Shown here in pieces: positions 25,372-34,684 of a stretch of DNA of 64,000 nucleotides. Numbering within the stretch: the stretch's first letter is position 1; every line of letters starts with the position of its first letter. The stretch covers positions 992,001-1,056,000 of the forward strand of contig JADJRJ010000030.1 of the NCBI GenBank assembly GCA_016712265.1, written 5' to 3'. This DNA is from Gemmatimonadota bacterium (GTDB lineage: Bacteria > Gemmatimonadota > Gemmatimonadetes > Gemmatimonadales > Gemmatimonadaceae). The notes beneath the pieces were generated by a model. That model saw only the letters and a list, made by a program, of their open reading frames with translations. It searched no databases and had not been told where the DNA came from. The position numbers and the translations under genes are program-made.

Positions 25372-26447
25372 CAACACACGTTCCACGGGTAGCCTCCCGT
25401 ACCGTAGTCGACCACCGTACGGTCCCATGGAGTGACGACGCCGAGCGCGCGCACCACCTGCAGGCTCGCGTCGGCGCGCTGTACCGTAATCTGCACCTCA
25501 ACCACCGTACCCGAACGGAGGGCCTCACCCCGCCAGGAGAAGTCGTATGGAATGAAGTCGAAGAGCGGCGTAGCGACCCCCGGCGACACCGGCGCGGTGG
25601 CGCACAACGTCTTGGGCGTCCGGTCAAAGACCAGCCGGAGAATCGTCGCCTCGAACGGAGCAACAACAACAAGGTCCGGATAGAACACCATCCGGCCATC
25701 CGGGAGCGCGTCGACCCACATGGTGAAGGTCGGCACGTTAAGCTTTGGCTCGGCCTCCGGCCGGACCATCAACCGCACCGATGCGCGAAACGGCTCGGAC
25801 CTCGCGACGATGTCGATCGAACCTGCGCGCAGTCCGCGCAATACCTGCGTCTGCTTGCCGCCCCCGGGGACCAGCAGTGCCTCAACTGACGCCTCCCAGT
25901 GGACATCCAATGGCGTCGCGATGACGGCACCGTTGACGTCGAGGAACTCGGCGACCACGACGTAGGAGTCGCCTTCCTCAACGATCCCATCGGCGGGCAA
26001 CACTCGCACGCGAAGCCCAGCGGGCGTGGTCGATACCAACACCGTCGCGCTCCCGCCGCCGTGATACACCGTGATATCCGCCTCGCCATAGCCAATGGCG
26101 CGCACCAAACCTGGCGTCTCCACGCGTACCACGCTGGTGTCCGACGAACTCCACGCGCCGGCGACGCGCACCTCGGCGCCTTCGGCGTCCACGGCCACGA
26201 CCGACAGCTGCAGCTCCGCCCCGACCTTGAGCGACAGCTGGGGACTCCCCAGGATCCGAAGAACCGCTGGGACGGCCGGCGCAGCCGGCTCGTCCGACCG
26301 CGAACACGCCAGCACACCGCAGAGCAGACCGAGGGCGGTCGCGCGAAGGCGCCCCAGCGGTCTCCGAGGGTCGGCCACCATGGACCGCCCGGACGACGGT
26401 GCACCACTTCGCACTGATACTCCCCCCACCACCTGCGTCCCAATCAT
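25371..26447 (-). CDS. W-x2-C Ig-like lipoprotein family (copy B)
   Basis: A 358-residue predicted lipoprotein; Cys48 ends L-L-C-G-V-L-A-C (Cys26 if the ATG at 26381 is used). An Ig-like domain follows (S-S-S-D-T-S-V-V-R-V, V-R-A-I-G-Y-G-E-A-D-I-T-V), then a second sandwich-like domain (V-V-V-A-E-F-L-D-V-N-G-A-V-I). The shared C-terminal domain reads F-Y-P-D-L-V-V-V-A-P-F-E-A-T-I, L-C-A-T, P-L-F-D-F-I-P-Y-D-F-S-W and ends Y-P-W-N-V-C. Two conserved cysteines probably form a disulfide outside the cytoplasm. It begins in the stop of copy C (ATGA). The function is unknown; closest relative by eye is copy E at 38265-39284. Confidence 0.75.
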   Translation of the reverse strand: MIGTQVVGGVSVRSGAPSSGRSMVADPRRPLGRLRATALGLLCGVLACSRSDEPAAPAVPAVLRILGSPQLSLKVGAELQLSVVAVDAEGAEVRVAGAWSSSDTSVVRVETPGLVRAIGYGEADITVYHGGGSATVLVSTTPAGLRVRVLPADGIVEEGDSYVVVAEFLDVNGAVIATPLDVHWEASVEALLVPGGGKQTQVLRGLRAGSIDIVARSEPFRASVRLMVRPEAEPKLNVPTFTMWVDALPDGRMVFYPDLVVVAPFEATILRLVFDRTPKTLCATAPVSPGVATPLFDFIPYDFSWRGEALRSGTVVEVQITVQRADASLQVVRALGVVTPWDRTVVDYGTGGYPWNVC

Positions 26448-27484
26448 CGACACACCTCCCATGGGAAGTTGCCCGTGCCATGGTCGATCACCCCGAAGTT
26501 CCGCATCGTGACCTGGCCCTGTGCTTTGACCGTCTGGACGCTCCCGTCGGGGCGCTTGGTGGTGATGACTAACTCCACGGTGGAGCCCGGTGCGATCGCC
26601 ACGCCCTTCCAGGAGAAGTCGTACGGAATGAAGTCGAAGAGCGGCGTGGCCACCCGAGGCACGACAGCCGCGACCGTGCAGACGGCCATCGACGGGCGGT
26701 CGAAGTCGAGCCGCGTAATCGTGGCCTCGAACGGCGCTTCCACGACCACGTCGGGGTAGAAGGCCATCCGGCCGTCCGGGAGCACGTCGGCCCATAGGGT
26801 GAAGTGCGACACCGTGAGCCTGAGCGCGTTCCGGGGGAGAACGTTCAGCCGCAGGGGCGCACGAAACCCGCCGGCCGTGGCGACCACGTCGAGTGCTCCG
26901 GCCCCTCCCGCGCGCAGCCGTTGCGCCTGTTGTGCGCCCCCAGGTACCAATGCGGCGCCTCCCGTCACATCCCAGGTGACATCCCACGGCACTGCGATGA
27001 CCACGGCGTTGGCATCGAGGAACTCGGCGACAACATCGTACTCCTCCCCTTCCTCGACGACCGCTCCAGTGGGCAGCAGGCGCACGCGAAGTGCGTGCGG
27101 ATGCGTCGACACCGACAGGGTCGCCGAGCGTCCGGCGTGGGTCACGGTGATTGTCGCCATCCCATAGGCCACAGCGCGCACCACCCCGGGTGACTCCACG
27201 CGCGCCACGCCGGGATCCGACGAACGCCACGTCCCTGGGACGAGCACCTCGCCGCCATGCGCATCCACCGCGACGGCCGACAGCTCCATCCCCACGCCAA
27301 CCGTCAAGTTCCGGTGGGGTTCACCCGGAATCCGGAGGGCGACGGCGGGGGGCGGTCCGACCGGTTCCTGTGGCGCGGCGCAGGCCAGGACAAGGCACAG
27401 GGCGGCAAGCCACCCTCCGCAGCGGCGTGCTCGCTTCCTCTGCGGCTCCGTGTCACTCCCACTCGTGGTAAGTGTCTCAATCAT
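26444..27484 (-). CDS. W-x2-C Ig-like lipoprotein family (copy C)
   Basis: A 346-residue predicted lipoprotein and first gene of the C-B-A operon. After a basic n-region, L-A-A-L-C-L-V-L-A-C gives Cys35. The Ig-like part contains T-W-R-S-S-D-P-G-V-A-R-V and V-V-R-A-V-A-Y-G-M-A-T-I-T-V. The C-terminal domain has F-Y-P-D-V-V-V-E-A-P-F-E-A-T-I, A-V-C-T-V, P-L-F-D-F-I-P-Y-D-F-S-W-K-G and ends F-P-W-E-V-C-R. Overlap ATGA with copy B suggests coupled translation. An ECF-like promoter element stands about 135 bases upstream. Confidence 0.75.
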   Translation of the reverse strand: MIETLTTSGSDTEPQRKRARRCGGWLAALCLVLACAAPQEPVGPPPAVALRIPGEPHRNLTVGVGMELSAVAVDAHGGEVLVPGTWRSSDPGVARVESPGVVRAVAYGMATITVTHAGRSATLSVSTHPHALRVRLLPTGAVVEEGEEYDVVAEFLDANAVVIAVPWDVTWDVTGGAALVPGGAQQAQRLRAGGAGALDVVATAGGFRAPLRLNVLPRNALRLTVSHFTLWADVLPDGRMAFYPDVVVEAPFEATITRLDFDRPSMAVCTVAAVVPRVATPLFDFIPYDFSWKGVAIAPGSTVELVITTKRPDGSVQTVKAQGQVTMRNFGVIDHGTGNFPWEVCR

Positions 27485-27617
27485 TCGGTCTCAACTCCCA
27501 TGGAATGCCCCCAAACCAGCTCGACCGCGAAGCACGTGGCGGCACTTGCCACCGCGCTGGTTCCCCTCCCGGCTGGCCACCTGGGCGCGGGGCCGATCGG
27601 GCCGAGTCTTCCGTTTA

Positions 27618-27645
27618 CACACGAGAAATCCGCCTCCTTGCGACA
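27618..27645 (-). promoter_or_regulatory. Putative ECF-type promoter, copy 1
   Basis: On the minus strand TGTCGCAA (27638-27645) is followed after 10 nt by TTCTCGTG. An element with identical spacing lies before the beta-helix lipoprotein gene and a near copy faces the haloperoxidase gene. It would transcribe the C-B-A lipoprotein operon with a leader of about 130 nt. Confidence 0.45.
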
Positions 27646-27791
27646 TGCAGCAGCCGGAGCGCCCGGCCGATTGCGACGGCGTTGAGCGGGGTGCCGACCG
27701 TCGCCATGCAGGGGCGCTGCCAGCGACCTACATCGCTCCATGGGGCCACATGGCGGTGACACGGCGGGTGCCACGGACGATCGGGCTCAAG

Positions 27792-27820
27792 TGTCGCACA
27801 GCGTCCTCCTTCCTCGTGTC
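27792..27820 (+). promoter_or_regulatory. Putative ECF-type promoter, copy 2
   Basis: TGTCGCAC at 27792-27799, then TTCCTCGTGTC ending at 27820, one base longer in spacing than the other two copies. The start codon of the haloperoxidase-like gene is 53 bases downstream, a normal distance. Confidence 0.45.
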
Positions 27821-27873
27821 TGGTCCTGCGAGGCGGAACTCGGCCTCGGTCCCCAGCTTTTCGGAGAGTGTCC

Positions 27874-29067
27874 ATGAACACCAAACCCATGGCAGCCGCT
27901 GCGGTGCTGCTCGTCCTCGCGGCCTGCACCGATCCACCAACGACAGTACGTGCCGTCGTCCCAGGAGACGCGACCGTGGCGTACAGCGCGGTCAAGTTCT
28001 GGGATGTCGGTGCAACAGTAAGCTGGAACGAGAGGGCCACGGCGCTCGCTGCCGCACGCGGCGTGGATGTCAATCGGATGTACGCGTACCTGTCGTACGC
28101 ACAGTTCCGGGCGTCCGAAGCCGCGGAGGCCACGCCCGGGGCATATCCTCCGGTCACCGCGGCCATCGCGGGCGCTTCGGTGGCGGTGCTCAATGCGTTC
28201 TTCCCACTCGACGTCGCGGCGAACGAAGAAGCCCTTGACGTGCAGGAACGCTCTGCACCGTGGCCGGGGGGCCAACCCCCGGATTTCAGCGTGGGCGAGG
28301 CCATCGGGCGCGCGATCGGTGCACGGGTGTTGACCTTTGCTCAAGGCGACGGCATCGGTCTCACGGACCCGCTGCTCCCACCAGTTGGGCCGCCGCCGGT
28401 CGGACCGGGCCGATGGATCTACACCGGCGGGCCAATCGCACGCGGTGGGCTTGGCGCTCGTCCCTTCTTCATGTCGTCGGGCAGCCAGCTACGGCCTCCT
28501 CCGCCCCCGGCGTTCGGCGGTCCGGAGTACTCGGCGGCGCTGGCCGAACTGCGCGCGATCGCGAATACACGCACCGCGGCACAAATCGAGCTGGCCAACC
28601 ACTGGAACGTGAACCAGTCGCCGCGGTCCAACGCCACCATCATGCGCGTCGCGCGCGACCTGATCGTCGCGCACCACCGGGAGGACGCAGAGGCCGCGCG
28701 GATCATGTTCCTGATGAACGCGGCAGCGTTTGATGCCGTCATTGGGTGCTTCGAGGCCAAGTACACCTACTGGTACATCCGCCCACCACAGGCCGACCCG
28801 GGGCTTGTGACGGTGTTTCCCGCACCACCGCACCCCTCGTACCCGGCAGCGCACTCGTGCGTCTCGGGCGCGGCGAACGGCGTGCTCACGGCCTTCTTCC
28901 CCAGCGAGCGGAGACGCCTGGACAACCTCGCCGCGCAGTCGGGCCTTTCGCGACTCTACGCGGGCATCCACTTCCGCTTCGATACAGACGCGGGACTTGC
29001 GCTGGGCCGAAGCGCGGCGGCGCTTGCCCTCGCCGCAGACCTGGACCTGGTCGCTCCGTTGCCCTAG
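27874..29067 (+). CDS. Vanadium haloperoxidase / PAP2-family lipoprotein (copy 1)
   Basis: A 397-residue predicted lipoprotein (M-A-A-A-A-V-L-L-V-L-A-A-C, Cys18) with the vanadium-haloperoxidase/PAP2 phosphate-site motifs in order: K-Y-T-Y-W-Y-I-R-P (K-x6-R-P), Y-P-A-A-H-S (usually P-S-G-H) and S-R-L-Y-A-G-I-H-F-R-F-D (S-R-x5-H-x3-D). The second motif lacks the Ser and Gly. The family oxidises halides with peroxide or dephosphorylates lipids; which applies is unclear. A proline-rich segment (L-P-P-V-G-P-P-P-V-G-P) lies mid-protein. The ATG at 27874 has GGAGAG 5 nt upstream. It ends before a strong terminator. Confidence 0.8.
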   Translation: MNTKPMAAAAVLLVLAACTDPPTTVRAVVPGDATVAYSAVKFWDVGATVSWNERATALAAARGVDVNRMYAYLSYAQFRASEAAEATPGAYPPVTAAIAGASVAVLNAFFPLDVAANEEALDVQERSAPWPGGQPPDFSVGEAIGRAIGARVLTFAQGDGIGLTDPLLPPVGPPPVGPGRWIYTGGPIARGGLGARPFFMSSGSQLRPPPPPAFGGPEYSAALAELRAIANTRTAAQIELANHWNVNQSPRSNATIMRVARDLIVAHHREDAEAARIMFLMNAAAFDAVIGCFEAKYTYWYIRPPQADPGLVTVFPAPPHPSYPAAHSCVSGAANGVLTAFFPSERRRLDNLAAQSGLSRLYAGIHFRFDTDAGLALGRSAAALALAADLDLVAPLP

Positions 29068-29079
29068 CCCGTACGACCA

Positions 29080-29109
29080 GGCGGCCTCCCGGAACATCGG
29101 GAGGCCGCC
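29080..29109. terminator. Strong bidirectional hairpin terminator
   Basis: A perfect 12-bp stem (GGCGGCCTCCCG / CGGGAGGCCGCC) with loop GAACAT, 13 bases after the haloperoxidase stop. The convergent TonB receptor gene ends at 29233, so it can serve both. Confidence 0.8.
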
Positions 29110-29232
29110 TTCGTCGTCCGCCGGTGCGCGACCGCAATCGTCTAACGATACGGAGGATGCGCCCACCCTCACCAGCGAGTGGATGGTGGTCGAGATCGGC
29201 TCACCGGGATGCGCCGTGCCGCTGAGCGTTGA

Positions 29233-31986
29233 TCAGAATACGCTTTTCACCCCGAACTGCACCGAACGCGCGGCGAACGCCTCGGTCGGCATCCCGAATG
29301 AGGGGATCGGGCGGAGCACGCTGTTCTCGAACCACTGCCCTCCGTACGCACTGATGTTGGCCGCATTGAAAGCGTTAGTGACATCAACGCTGAGGGACAC
29401 CCTCGCGCCGCCGAAGGCCACTGAGCGCGCCGCACGCAGGTCCACGTTGCGATACCAGTTGCGCCACGCGTTCCCAGGGCGCGTGGTGCGCTGGCTGAAG
29501 GCGAAATCGTCGAAGGGAATGTTGTTCCGGTTCCGGTCACGACCGTCGATCGCCGTGTAGGGCCGCGGCGACGCGAGTGTCGTGATCGTGGACAGCGTCA
29601 GGCCCCAGCCCAGGCGCGCGAAACCCGACACGACCACGCGGTGACGCTCGTCCTGAACGGTTGGCTCCATGGCGAAGCGGCTCGCGAGCGGGAAGGCCTG
29701 AGCTCCGGTACCCGGGACGTCCGTGCGGGCTCGAGCCAGAGTGTAGGCGACTTGCAGCTGAGCCTGTGGTCGCTCGTACGTCAGGTGCGCGAGCAGCGCG
29801 TCGTACCGGGCTTGGGCGTTGTCGTCCCAGAGGACGATGTCACCGAACAGCGGGCTCAGGACTCGCCTCCGGGTGGTGTCTCGGGGATTCGCGTTCCTTT
29901 GCGTCGCGAGGTGCCGGAGGGACTGGTGCACGACATCGATATTGAGCGCCCAGTCAGGGGTGAGGCGATGGCCGATGCCCACCGAAACGGACCGTGCTTC
30001 GGGAGCTTGCAGCGTGGCCTTCACCATCGTGGGCGAAACGTTCTCTTGTGCCAACCCCGCGGCCACACGACGCCGGAGTTCTTCAATGTCGCTCGTGCCA
30101 GGGCTCTGGAAGGTGTAGGTGCGCCAGCGCGCGCTGCGCGCCTCCTGGGCAACCAGTGAAGTAAACGCCCGGTCGAACGTCAGCCCAAAACCCGCGCGCA
30201 CGAACGTCCGCGCGCGGCCTTGCAGGTCGTACGACAATGACACGCGCGGCGCGAGGTTGTCGAGGTCATCCTGGCGCCGTCCGTCAGCGAGAAACCCGCG
30301 AAGCACACTCGCGCGCGTGAGCACCGAGTCGTTCACCCACGGCGACACGAAGTCGTTGTTGAGGAGGTTCAGGTCGGCGTCGTAGCGCACGCCGGCGGTC
30401 AGCAGGAGACGGCTCGTGGGTCGCCATTCGTCAGTCACCCACGCGCCAATCGTGGTGCCGCGGTAGCGCACACGAGCCTCACCCGTGCCGGACGGATCGA
30501 GGAAGCCGAGGGAGACCACCGCGCTGGAGGGAAGCATCGAGGTGTCCGTGTCGAACCGGAGCGCCCCGTCGCGATTGATCGGCCGGAACTCGTCAGCCAG
30601 AAATCGCCCGACCTCCGCGCCGTATCGCAGCAGATGGCGACGCCGGGTCCCGACCGCGAGCGCGCCGCGATGCACCAGGCGGGCCTGAACCTCTGTGAGG
30701 TCGAACGGCCATCGCGACTCCCCCCGGGTGATGCCAGGGTAGACGCGCTGCGCCCCGGGCACGAGTGGACTCTCCTTCTGAACCCACGACACGAGCTGGG
30801 CGGACCACTCGCTTTCGCTGTGCTCGCCCGACCGCCTCGACCGCAACTGCGCCACGTTGATATTGAATCGCTGGGAAACGCCTGCGTCGTAGGCGACCTT
30901 TTCCCCTATGCCGGACTTCGCGTCATACGTCCGATGCAGCCAGAGCGCATCCACTTCGTGCGCACGGCCGGCGACCCAGGTCAGGCGCTGCAGCGCAGTC
31001 GCATTGAACCCCGGCGTCTCGAAGCTCCCTCGATAAGACGCCCAGGCGTCGGAGGGATTGACGGACGCGTAGTCGCCAAGGCGACTCAGCTCGACCGTGC
31101 CAGCATAGTAGAGTCTGCTTCCGATCGGACCGCGCGCCGATCCGCCCAGGATGGCCTGACGCGCCGGGGCGGCCGGGCGGCCCTGCTGGCGTTCCAGGAA
31201 CGTCTTTGCGGTCACGCCGACGGGCTGCACCCGCGCGAACACGGTACGCCGCCAGGTGTCGTCTCCGCGGTGCGTGACCGCGTTGATGCCCCACGACGAC
31301 CCATGCCCCTGTTCCGCGCCATACGCACTCAGCGAGAAGCGCATCTCGGAGATTGCGCCCTGCGGGAAGGGCGCTCCCGTTTGCGGTATGCCGACGAGGT
31401 TCCCGCCGGTCATGTTCTTCAGGCTGATGCCGTCGAGGTACAAGGACACGAGCCGGAACGGCGGGCCAGCGCCCGCCGTCGGGAACGAACGACCACGCAC
31501 GGGCGCGTAGGAGCGCACACCGGGGAGGATCCCCGGCAGCGCCAGTGGACTCGGCCTCGCGAACGGCAGTTCCTCGGCGAGGCCTGCCGTGATGACGGAC
31601 GACACCGATCGCCGATTGATCTCCTGGGTGGACAGGCGCGACTGGCGCACCTCGATGGCTGCGAGGGTGGTCGCCCGCGACATGCGGTAGTCGAGTCGCA
31701 GGCGCTGTCCCACCGCCACGTCGAGCGAGTCGTCGATCGGTGTCAGCCCGAGGGCACGCACCCTGAGCGTATATCGCCGGGACTCGAGGCCGAGCACGAG
31801 GAATTCCCCATCCGAACGTGTCGCCACGCGGCGGACGGTGTCGCCGTCCGCCGTGACGAGCACGATCGTCGCACCTGCCACCGCGCGCCCCGTGGGGTCG
31901 CGCACCATCCCTTCGATCGCCGAGAGGGTCTGACCGCCCGCACGAGTTGCGAGGCTGAGTATTCCAAGCAGGGCGATGCGCCGCAT
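29233..31986 (-). CDS. TonB-dependent receptor with CarboxypepD_reg domain (receptor 1)
   Basis: A 917-residue outer-membrane protein. The signal peptide (L-L-G-I-L-S-L-A-T-R-A-G-G-Q) is followed by a CarboxypepD_reg domain (V-R-D-P-T-G-R-A-V-A-G-A-T-I). Next come a plug (L-P-G-I-L-P-G-V-R-S-Y-A) and a beta-barrel ending in Q-F-G-V-K-S-V-F with the terminal aromatic of outer-membrane proteins. The family imports large substrates with TonB energy; the substrate here is not known. The start at 31986 places the signal peptide; the open frame extends upstream into the kinase gene. It follows the kinase gene by 70 bases and closes the minus-strand operon that begins at 36940. Confidence 0.85.
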   Translation of the reverse strand: MRRIALLGILSLATRAGGQTLSAIEGMVRDPTGRAVAGATIVLVTADGDTVRRVATRSDGEFLVLGLESRRYTLRVRALGLTPIDDSLDVAVGQRLRLDYRMSRATTLAAIEVRQSRLSTQEINRRSVSSVITAGLAEELPFARPSPLALPGILPGVRSYAPVRGRSFPTAGAGPPFRLVSLYLDGISLKNMTGGNLVGIPQTGAPFPQGAISEMRFSLSAYGAEQGHGSSWGINAVTHRGDDTWRRTVFARVQPVGVTAKTFLERQQGRPAAPARQAILGGSARGPIGSRLYYAGTVELSRLGDYASVNPSDAWASYRGSFETPGFNATALQRLTWVAGRAHEVDALWLHRTYDAKSGIGEKVAYDAGVSQRFNINVAQLRSRRSGEHSESEWSAQLVSWVQKESPLVPGAQRVYPGITRGESRWPFDLTEVQARLVHRGALAVGTRRRHLLRYGAEVGRFLADEFRPINRDGALRFDTDTSMLPSSAVVSLGFLDPSGTGEARVRYRGTTIGAWVTDEWRPTSRLLLTAGVRYDADLNLLNNDFVSPWVNDSVLTRASVLRGFLADGRRQDDLDNLAPRVSLSYDLQGRARTFVRAGFGLTFDRAFTSLVAQEARSARWRTYTFQSPGTSDIEELRRRVAAGLAQENVSPTMVKATLQAPEARSVSVGIGHRLTPDWALNIDVVHQSLRHLATQRNANPRDTTRRRVLSPLFGDIVLWDDNAQARYDALLAHLTYERPQAQLQVAYTLARARTDVPGTGAQAFPLASRFAMEPTVQDERHRVVVSGFARLGWGLTLSTITTLASPRPYTAIDGRDRNRNNIPFDDFAFSQRTTRPGNAWRNWYRNVDLRAARSVAFGGARVSLSVDVTNAFNAANISAYGGQWFENSVLRPIPSFGMPTEAFAARSVQFGVKSVF

Positions 31987-32056
31987 CGGGCCAGGACGCC
32001 AACCACCGGCCCGCGCCTCCGCCGACCTCCGACACGGGCGTATCACCGCTGCCTCG

Positions 32057-34684
32057 TTAGCGGAGGGTAGGTGCGAGCTCACGCATCCTCACGGTGTCGA
32101 ACTCCGCGAGCGGCCACGAGCTCGCCCGTACCAGGGCCTGCACCCTGGTATCCCGTCGAAAGGCATCGAGCGGATGGATACAGAAGCGCTGGAGACTCAA
32201 CTTCGGCGCCCCCGACGTGATCCACTCGGCCAGGACCGCCGTGGCCGAGTCGCGCTGCCCCGTTCCCTCAAAGGCTTCGATCCACTCCATCATCAGGCGA
32301 CGCGGCGATGCACCCTGAGCGTTCAGTCGCGCGAGCCTCGCCCGCGCCTGGTGCTCCCGTATCAGGCGCCACTGCGCTATTCCGTTTTTTGTACCGGCAC
32401 GTGCGCGAAGGGCGCGGATCTCGTCAGGCGTGGCCCGCTCCAATGCCGCCACGGCGTCATCGAACCGCCCAGCGGCCGCCAGCGCTTCGGCCAACCAGAC
32501 CAACCGCTCGCGATTCGGCAACAAGTCGACGGCGCGGGTGAGCAGTTCCAGCTCCTCATGGCGGTTGCCCGCGCAGCGCTGCAAGGCCGCAAGGCCGACA
32601 AGCTCCGCGGCATTCCACGGCGCCAGTCGCTGCGAGCGCGCCTTGTACTTCCATGCGGAATCCAGTTGACCGCTCCACTTGAACCAGGCGCCGATCAACG
32701 ACTGTGTGTGGTAGTCCGTCGAATCGAGCGATGCCGCGATGTGGGCATCTGACATGGACTCCGCAACCTTGCCAAGGAGGAAACGCGGTAGCGCAAGCCG
32801 GATGCGAGCCGCAGCCAGCGCGGCGGGCGACGCGACAGCGTGCGTGAGGGCCAACTGGCCGTAGTACTCTGCCATCGACGCCCGCGACGAATCCATCCGG
32901 GTGCCTGCTTGTGCCACGATGGCAATCCCCATGTAGTCCGACAATCCGATAAACGGGCGGTACCACCCCGGATCCAGCGAACTGGCGCTGCTATACAACG
33001 CTTGGACTCGAGCGTCGGATGGATCGAGACGAGCCAGGTACTCGGCCTCGGACACCAGGCGCCACGCCTCCGAAACCTTCGTCTCGGGTGGCCCCACCGG
33101 AGGAGGCGGCAACGCAAGGCGCGCACGCAAGGAATCGGTGAGGAGGCGGACGAGCTCCGCGAATTGCCGGGAGCCGGCCGAGACCCGCACATGAAATCTC
33201 CGTTCTCCTGTCGTGACGTCCACGACGCGGACGTCGCTCGCCACGGAGTCGCCGACGCGGTGAACCTCCCCCTCCACGATGGATCGGACGCCGGCACTGC
33301 CGAGGCGCTCCCGCCTGGCGCTGTCTCGAGCAGCCTCAAGGTCCCGGGTCGCAATGAACGGGAGCACGTCTGGAGGTGCCCCGAGCTGCTCGGCGACGTG
33401 CGACGGGAGGGCACTCGCCATGTAGTCCAGGGCCGTGTCACGCTCCGCGTTGCGAAAGGGGAGAAGCACCACCGGTGACAACGAGGTCGAAGCCTGTCCT
33501 GATGCGACGACGGCGCCGGCATTAACGCGCCACACGCCGACGGCAAGAACCAGCACCGCGCCGGCCACACCGAGGGTCGCGCGCGGGAAACGCAGGCGAC
33601 GCGCCGGTGCCATGATCGGTGCTTCGAGGACGTCGAGCACCTCACGGGCAGACGCCGGTCGCTCGGCCGGAGCCTTGCGCAGGCACTGATCGACGATTCG
33701 CACCACAGACGGCGAAAGATCGGCGCGTAGCGCGGCAAGGGACGGGGGCGGTGTGCCAAGGTGACCGGCGAGGATCTCCGGCGCCGTGCCACGAAATGGC
33801 GGGAACCCCGTCAGGACCTCGTAGGCGAGACAACCGAAGGAATACAGGTCCGCGCGATGGTCGACCCCGGGATCGCCCGCTGCCTGTTCCGGGGCCATGT
33901 AGGCGGGGGTGCCGATGATCGCGCCTTCGGAGGTGACGTGCGCGTCGGCGCCCGCATCGCGCGCGACCGTGATCGCCTTGCCAATGCCGAAGTCGGCGAC
34001 GACTGCCGCGCCGCCAGAGAGCATCACATTGGCCGGCTTGATATCGCGATGCACCACGCCTTCCGCATGCGCATGGGCGATCGCGCGCGCCACGTCGCGG
34101 AGAATGGACAGGCGTTCGGTGAGCGAGAGCGGCGCCCCGTGGGCCAGTCGTGCCTTGAGTGATGCCCCCGCCTCGAGCGGCATCACGTAGTACAGGACAC
34201 CGTCGTCTTCACCGGAGTCAAAGAGCGGCATGATGTTCGGATGGCGCAGCCGGGCCACCATCTCGATCTCGCGGAGGAAGCGCCCGCGCCCCAACGACGC
34301 CGACAATTCCGGGCGGATCACCTTTACCGCGACCGATCGTCCGTGCCGAATATCCTCCGCCCGAAAGACGCGCGCCATGCCTCCCTGCCCCAGCTCATCG
34401 CCGATCCGGTAGCGCCCGCCAAGCATGGTCGGCGGTTCGACATCCAACGAGTCGCCGGCGCGCGCGAGGTCGGCCAGGCGGTCGCTCGCCAAGCCATCGA
34501 GCAGGGGCATGTCACGCTCGCACTCCGCCAGCAGCTGCTCAAGGACGCGGCGGCGCTCAGCGTCTTCGCCGGTGATCTCCGCGAGCAGCTGCGCTCGGCC
34601 ACCCGGGTCGGCCTCCAGGAGGCGATCAAGCTGCGGCGCGATCGATTCCCACTGTGGAGGAAGAAACGAGTCGTCGCGGCTCAT
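32057..34684 (-). CDS. Transmembrane Ser/Thr protein kinase with C-terminal TPR domain
   Basis: An 875-residue kinase. The catalytic domain (about 90-355) has a Gly loop G-Q-G-G-M-A-R-V, Lys121 in V-A-V-K-V, H-R-D-I-K-P-A-N at 212-219, D-F-G at 231-233 and Y-M-A-P-E-Q. A single membrane helix (371-388) separates it from an outer part with a TolB-like segment (V-V-L-L-P-F-R-N-A) and TPR-like helices. The start at 34684 overlaps the sigma-factor stop (ATGA). It probably senses an envelope signal and modulates the sigma factor; that link is inferred from coupling. A very similar architecture occurs in the SARP regulator at 44-46 kb. Confidence 0.88.
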   Translation of the reverse strand: MSRDDSFLPPQWESIAPQLDRLLEADPGGRAQLLAEITGEDAERRRVLEQLLAECERDMPLLDGLASDRLADLARAGDSLDVEPPTMLGGRYRIGDELGQGGMARVFRAEDIRHGRSVAVKVIRPELSASLGRGRFLREIEMVARLRHPNIMPLFDSGEDDGVLYYVMPLEAGASLKARLAHGAPLSLTERLSILRDVARAIAHAHAEGVVHRDIKPANVMLSGGAAVVADFGIGKAITVARDAGADAHVTSEGAIIGTPAYMAPEQAAGDPGVDHRADLYSFGCLAYEVLTGFPPFRGTAPEILAGHLGTPPPSLAALRADLSPSVVRIVDQCLRKAPAERPASAREVLDVLEAPIMAPARRLRFPRATLGVAGAVLVLAVGVWRVNAGAVVASGQASTSLSPVVLLPFRNAERDTALDYMASALPSHVAEQLGAPPDVLPFIATRDLEAARDSARRERLGSAGVRSIVEGEVHRVGDSVASDVRVVDVTTGERRFHVRVSAGSRQFAELVRLLTDSLRARLALPPPPVGPPETKVSEAWRLVSEAEYLARLDPSDARVQALYSSASSLDPGWYRPFIGLSDYMGIAIVAQAGTRMDSSRASMAEYYGQLALTHAVASPAALAAARIRLALPRFLLGKVAESMSDAHIAASLDSTDYHTQSLIGAWFKWSGQLDSAWKYKARSQRLAPWNAAELVGLAALQRCAGNRHEELELLTRAVDLLPNRERLVWLAEALAAAGRFDDAVAALERATPDEIRALRARAGTKNGIAQWRLIREHQARARLARLNAQGASPRRLMMEWIEAFEGTGQRDSATAVLAEWITSGAPKLSLQRFCIHPLDAFRRDTRVQALVRASSWPLAEFDTVRMRELAPTLR

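Larger units (their letters stand above)
27485..27873. other. Divergent intergenic region with two promoter-like elements
   Basis: A 389-base region without a convincing gene between lipoprotein copy C (minus) and the haloperoxidase-like lipoprotein (plus). It holds one promoter-like element facing each way (listed separately). The open frames across it have no family resemblance and look like chance in GC-rich sequence. Confidence 0.5.

Noticed and set aside
25371..27230. A 619-residue version of lipoprotein copy B
   Set aside because: The extra N-terminal 260 residues are a shifted reading of copy C. The true start is near 26447, overlapping the copy C stop.
30634..32070. A 478-residue open frame opposite TonB receptor 1
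   Set aside because: A codon-shadow of the receptor gene; no signal, motif or ribosome binding site.
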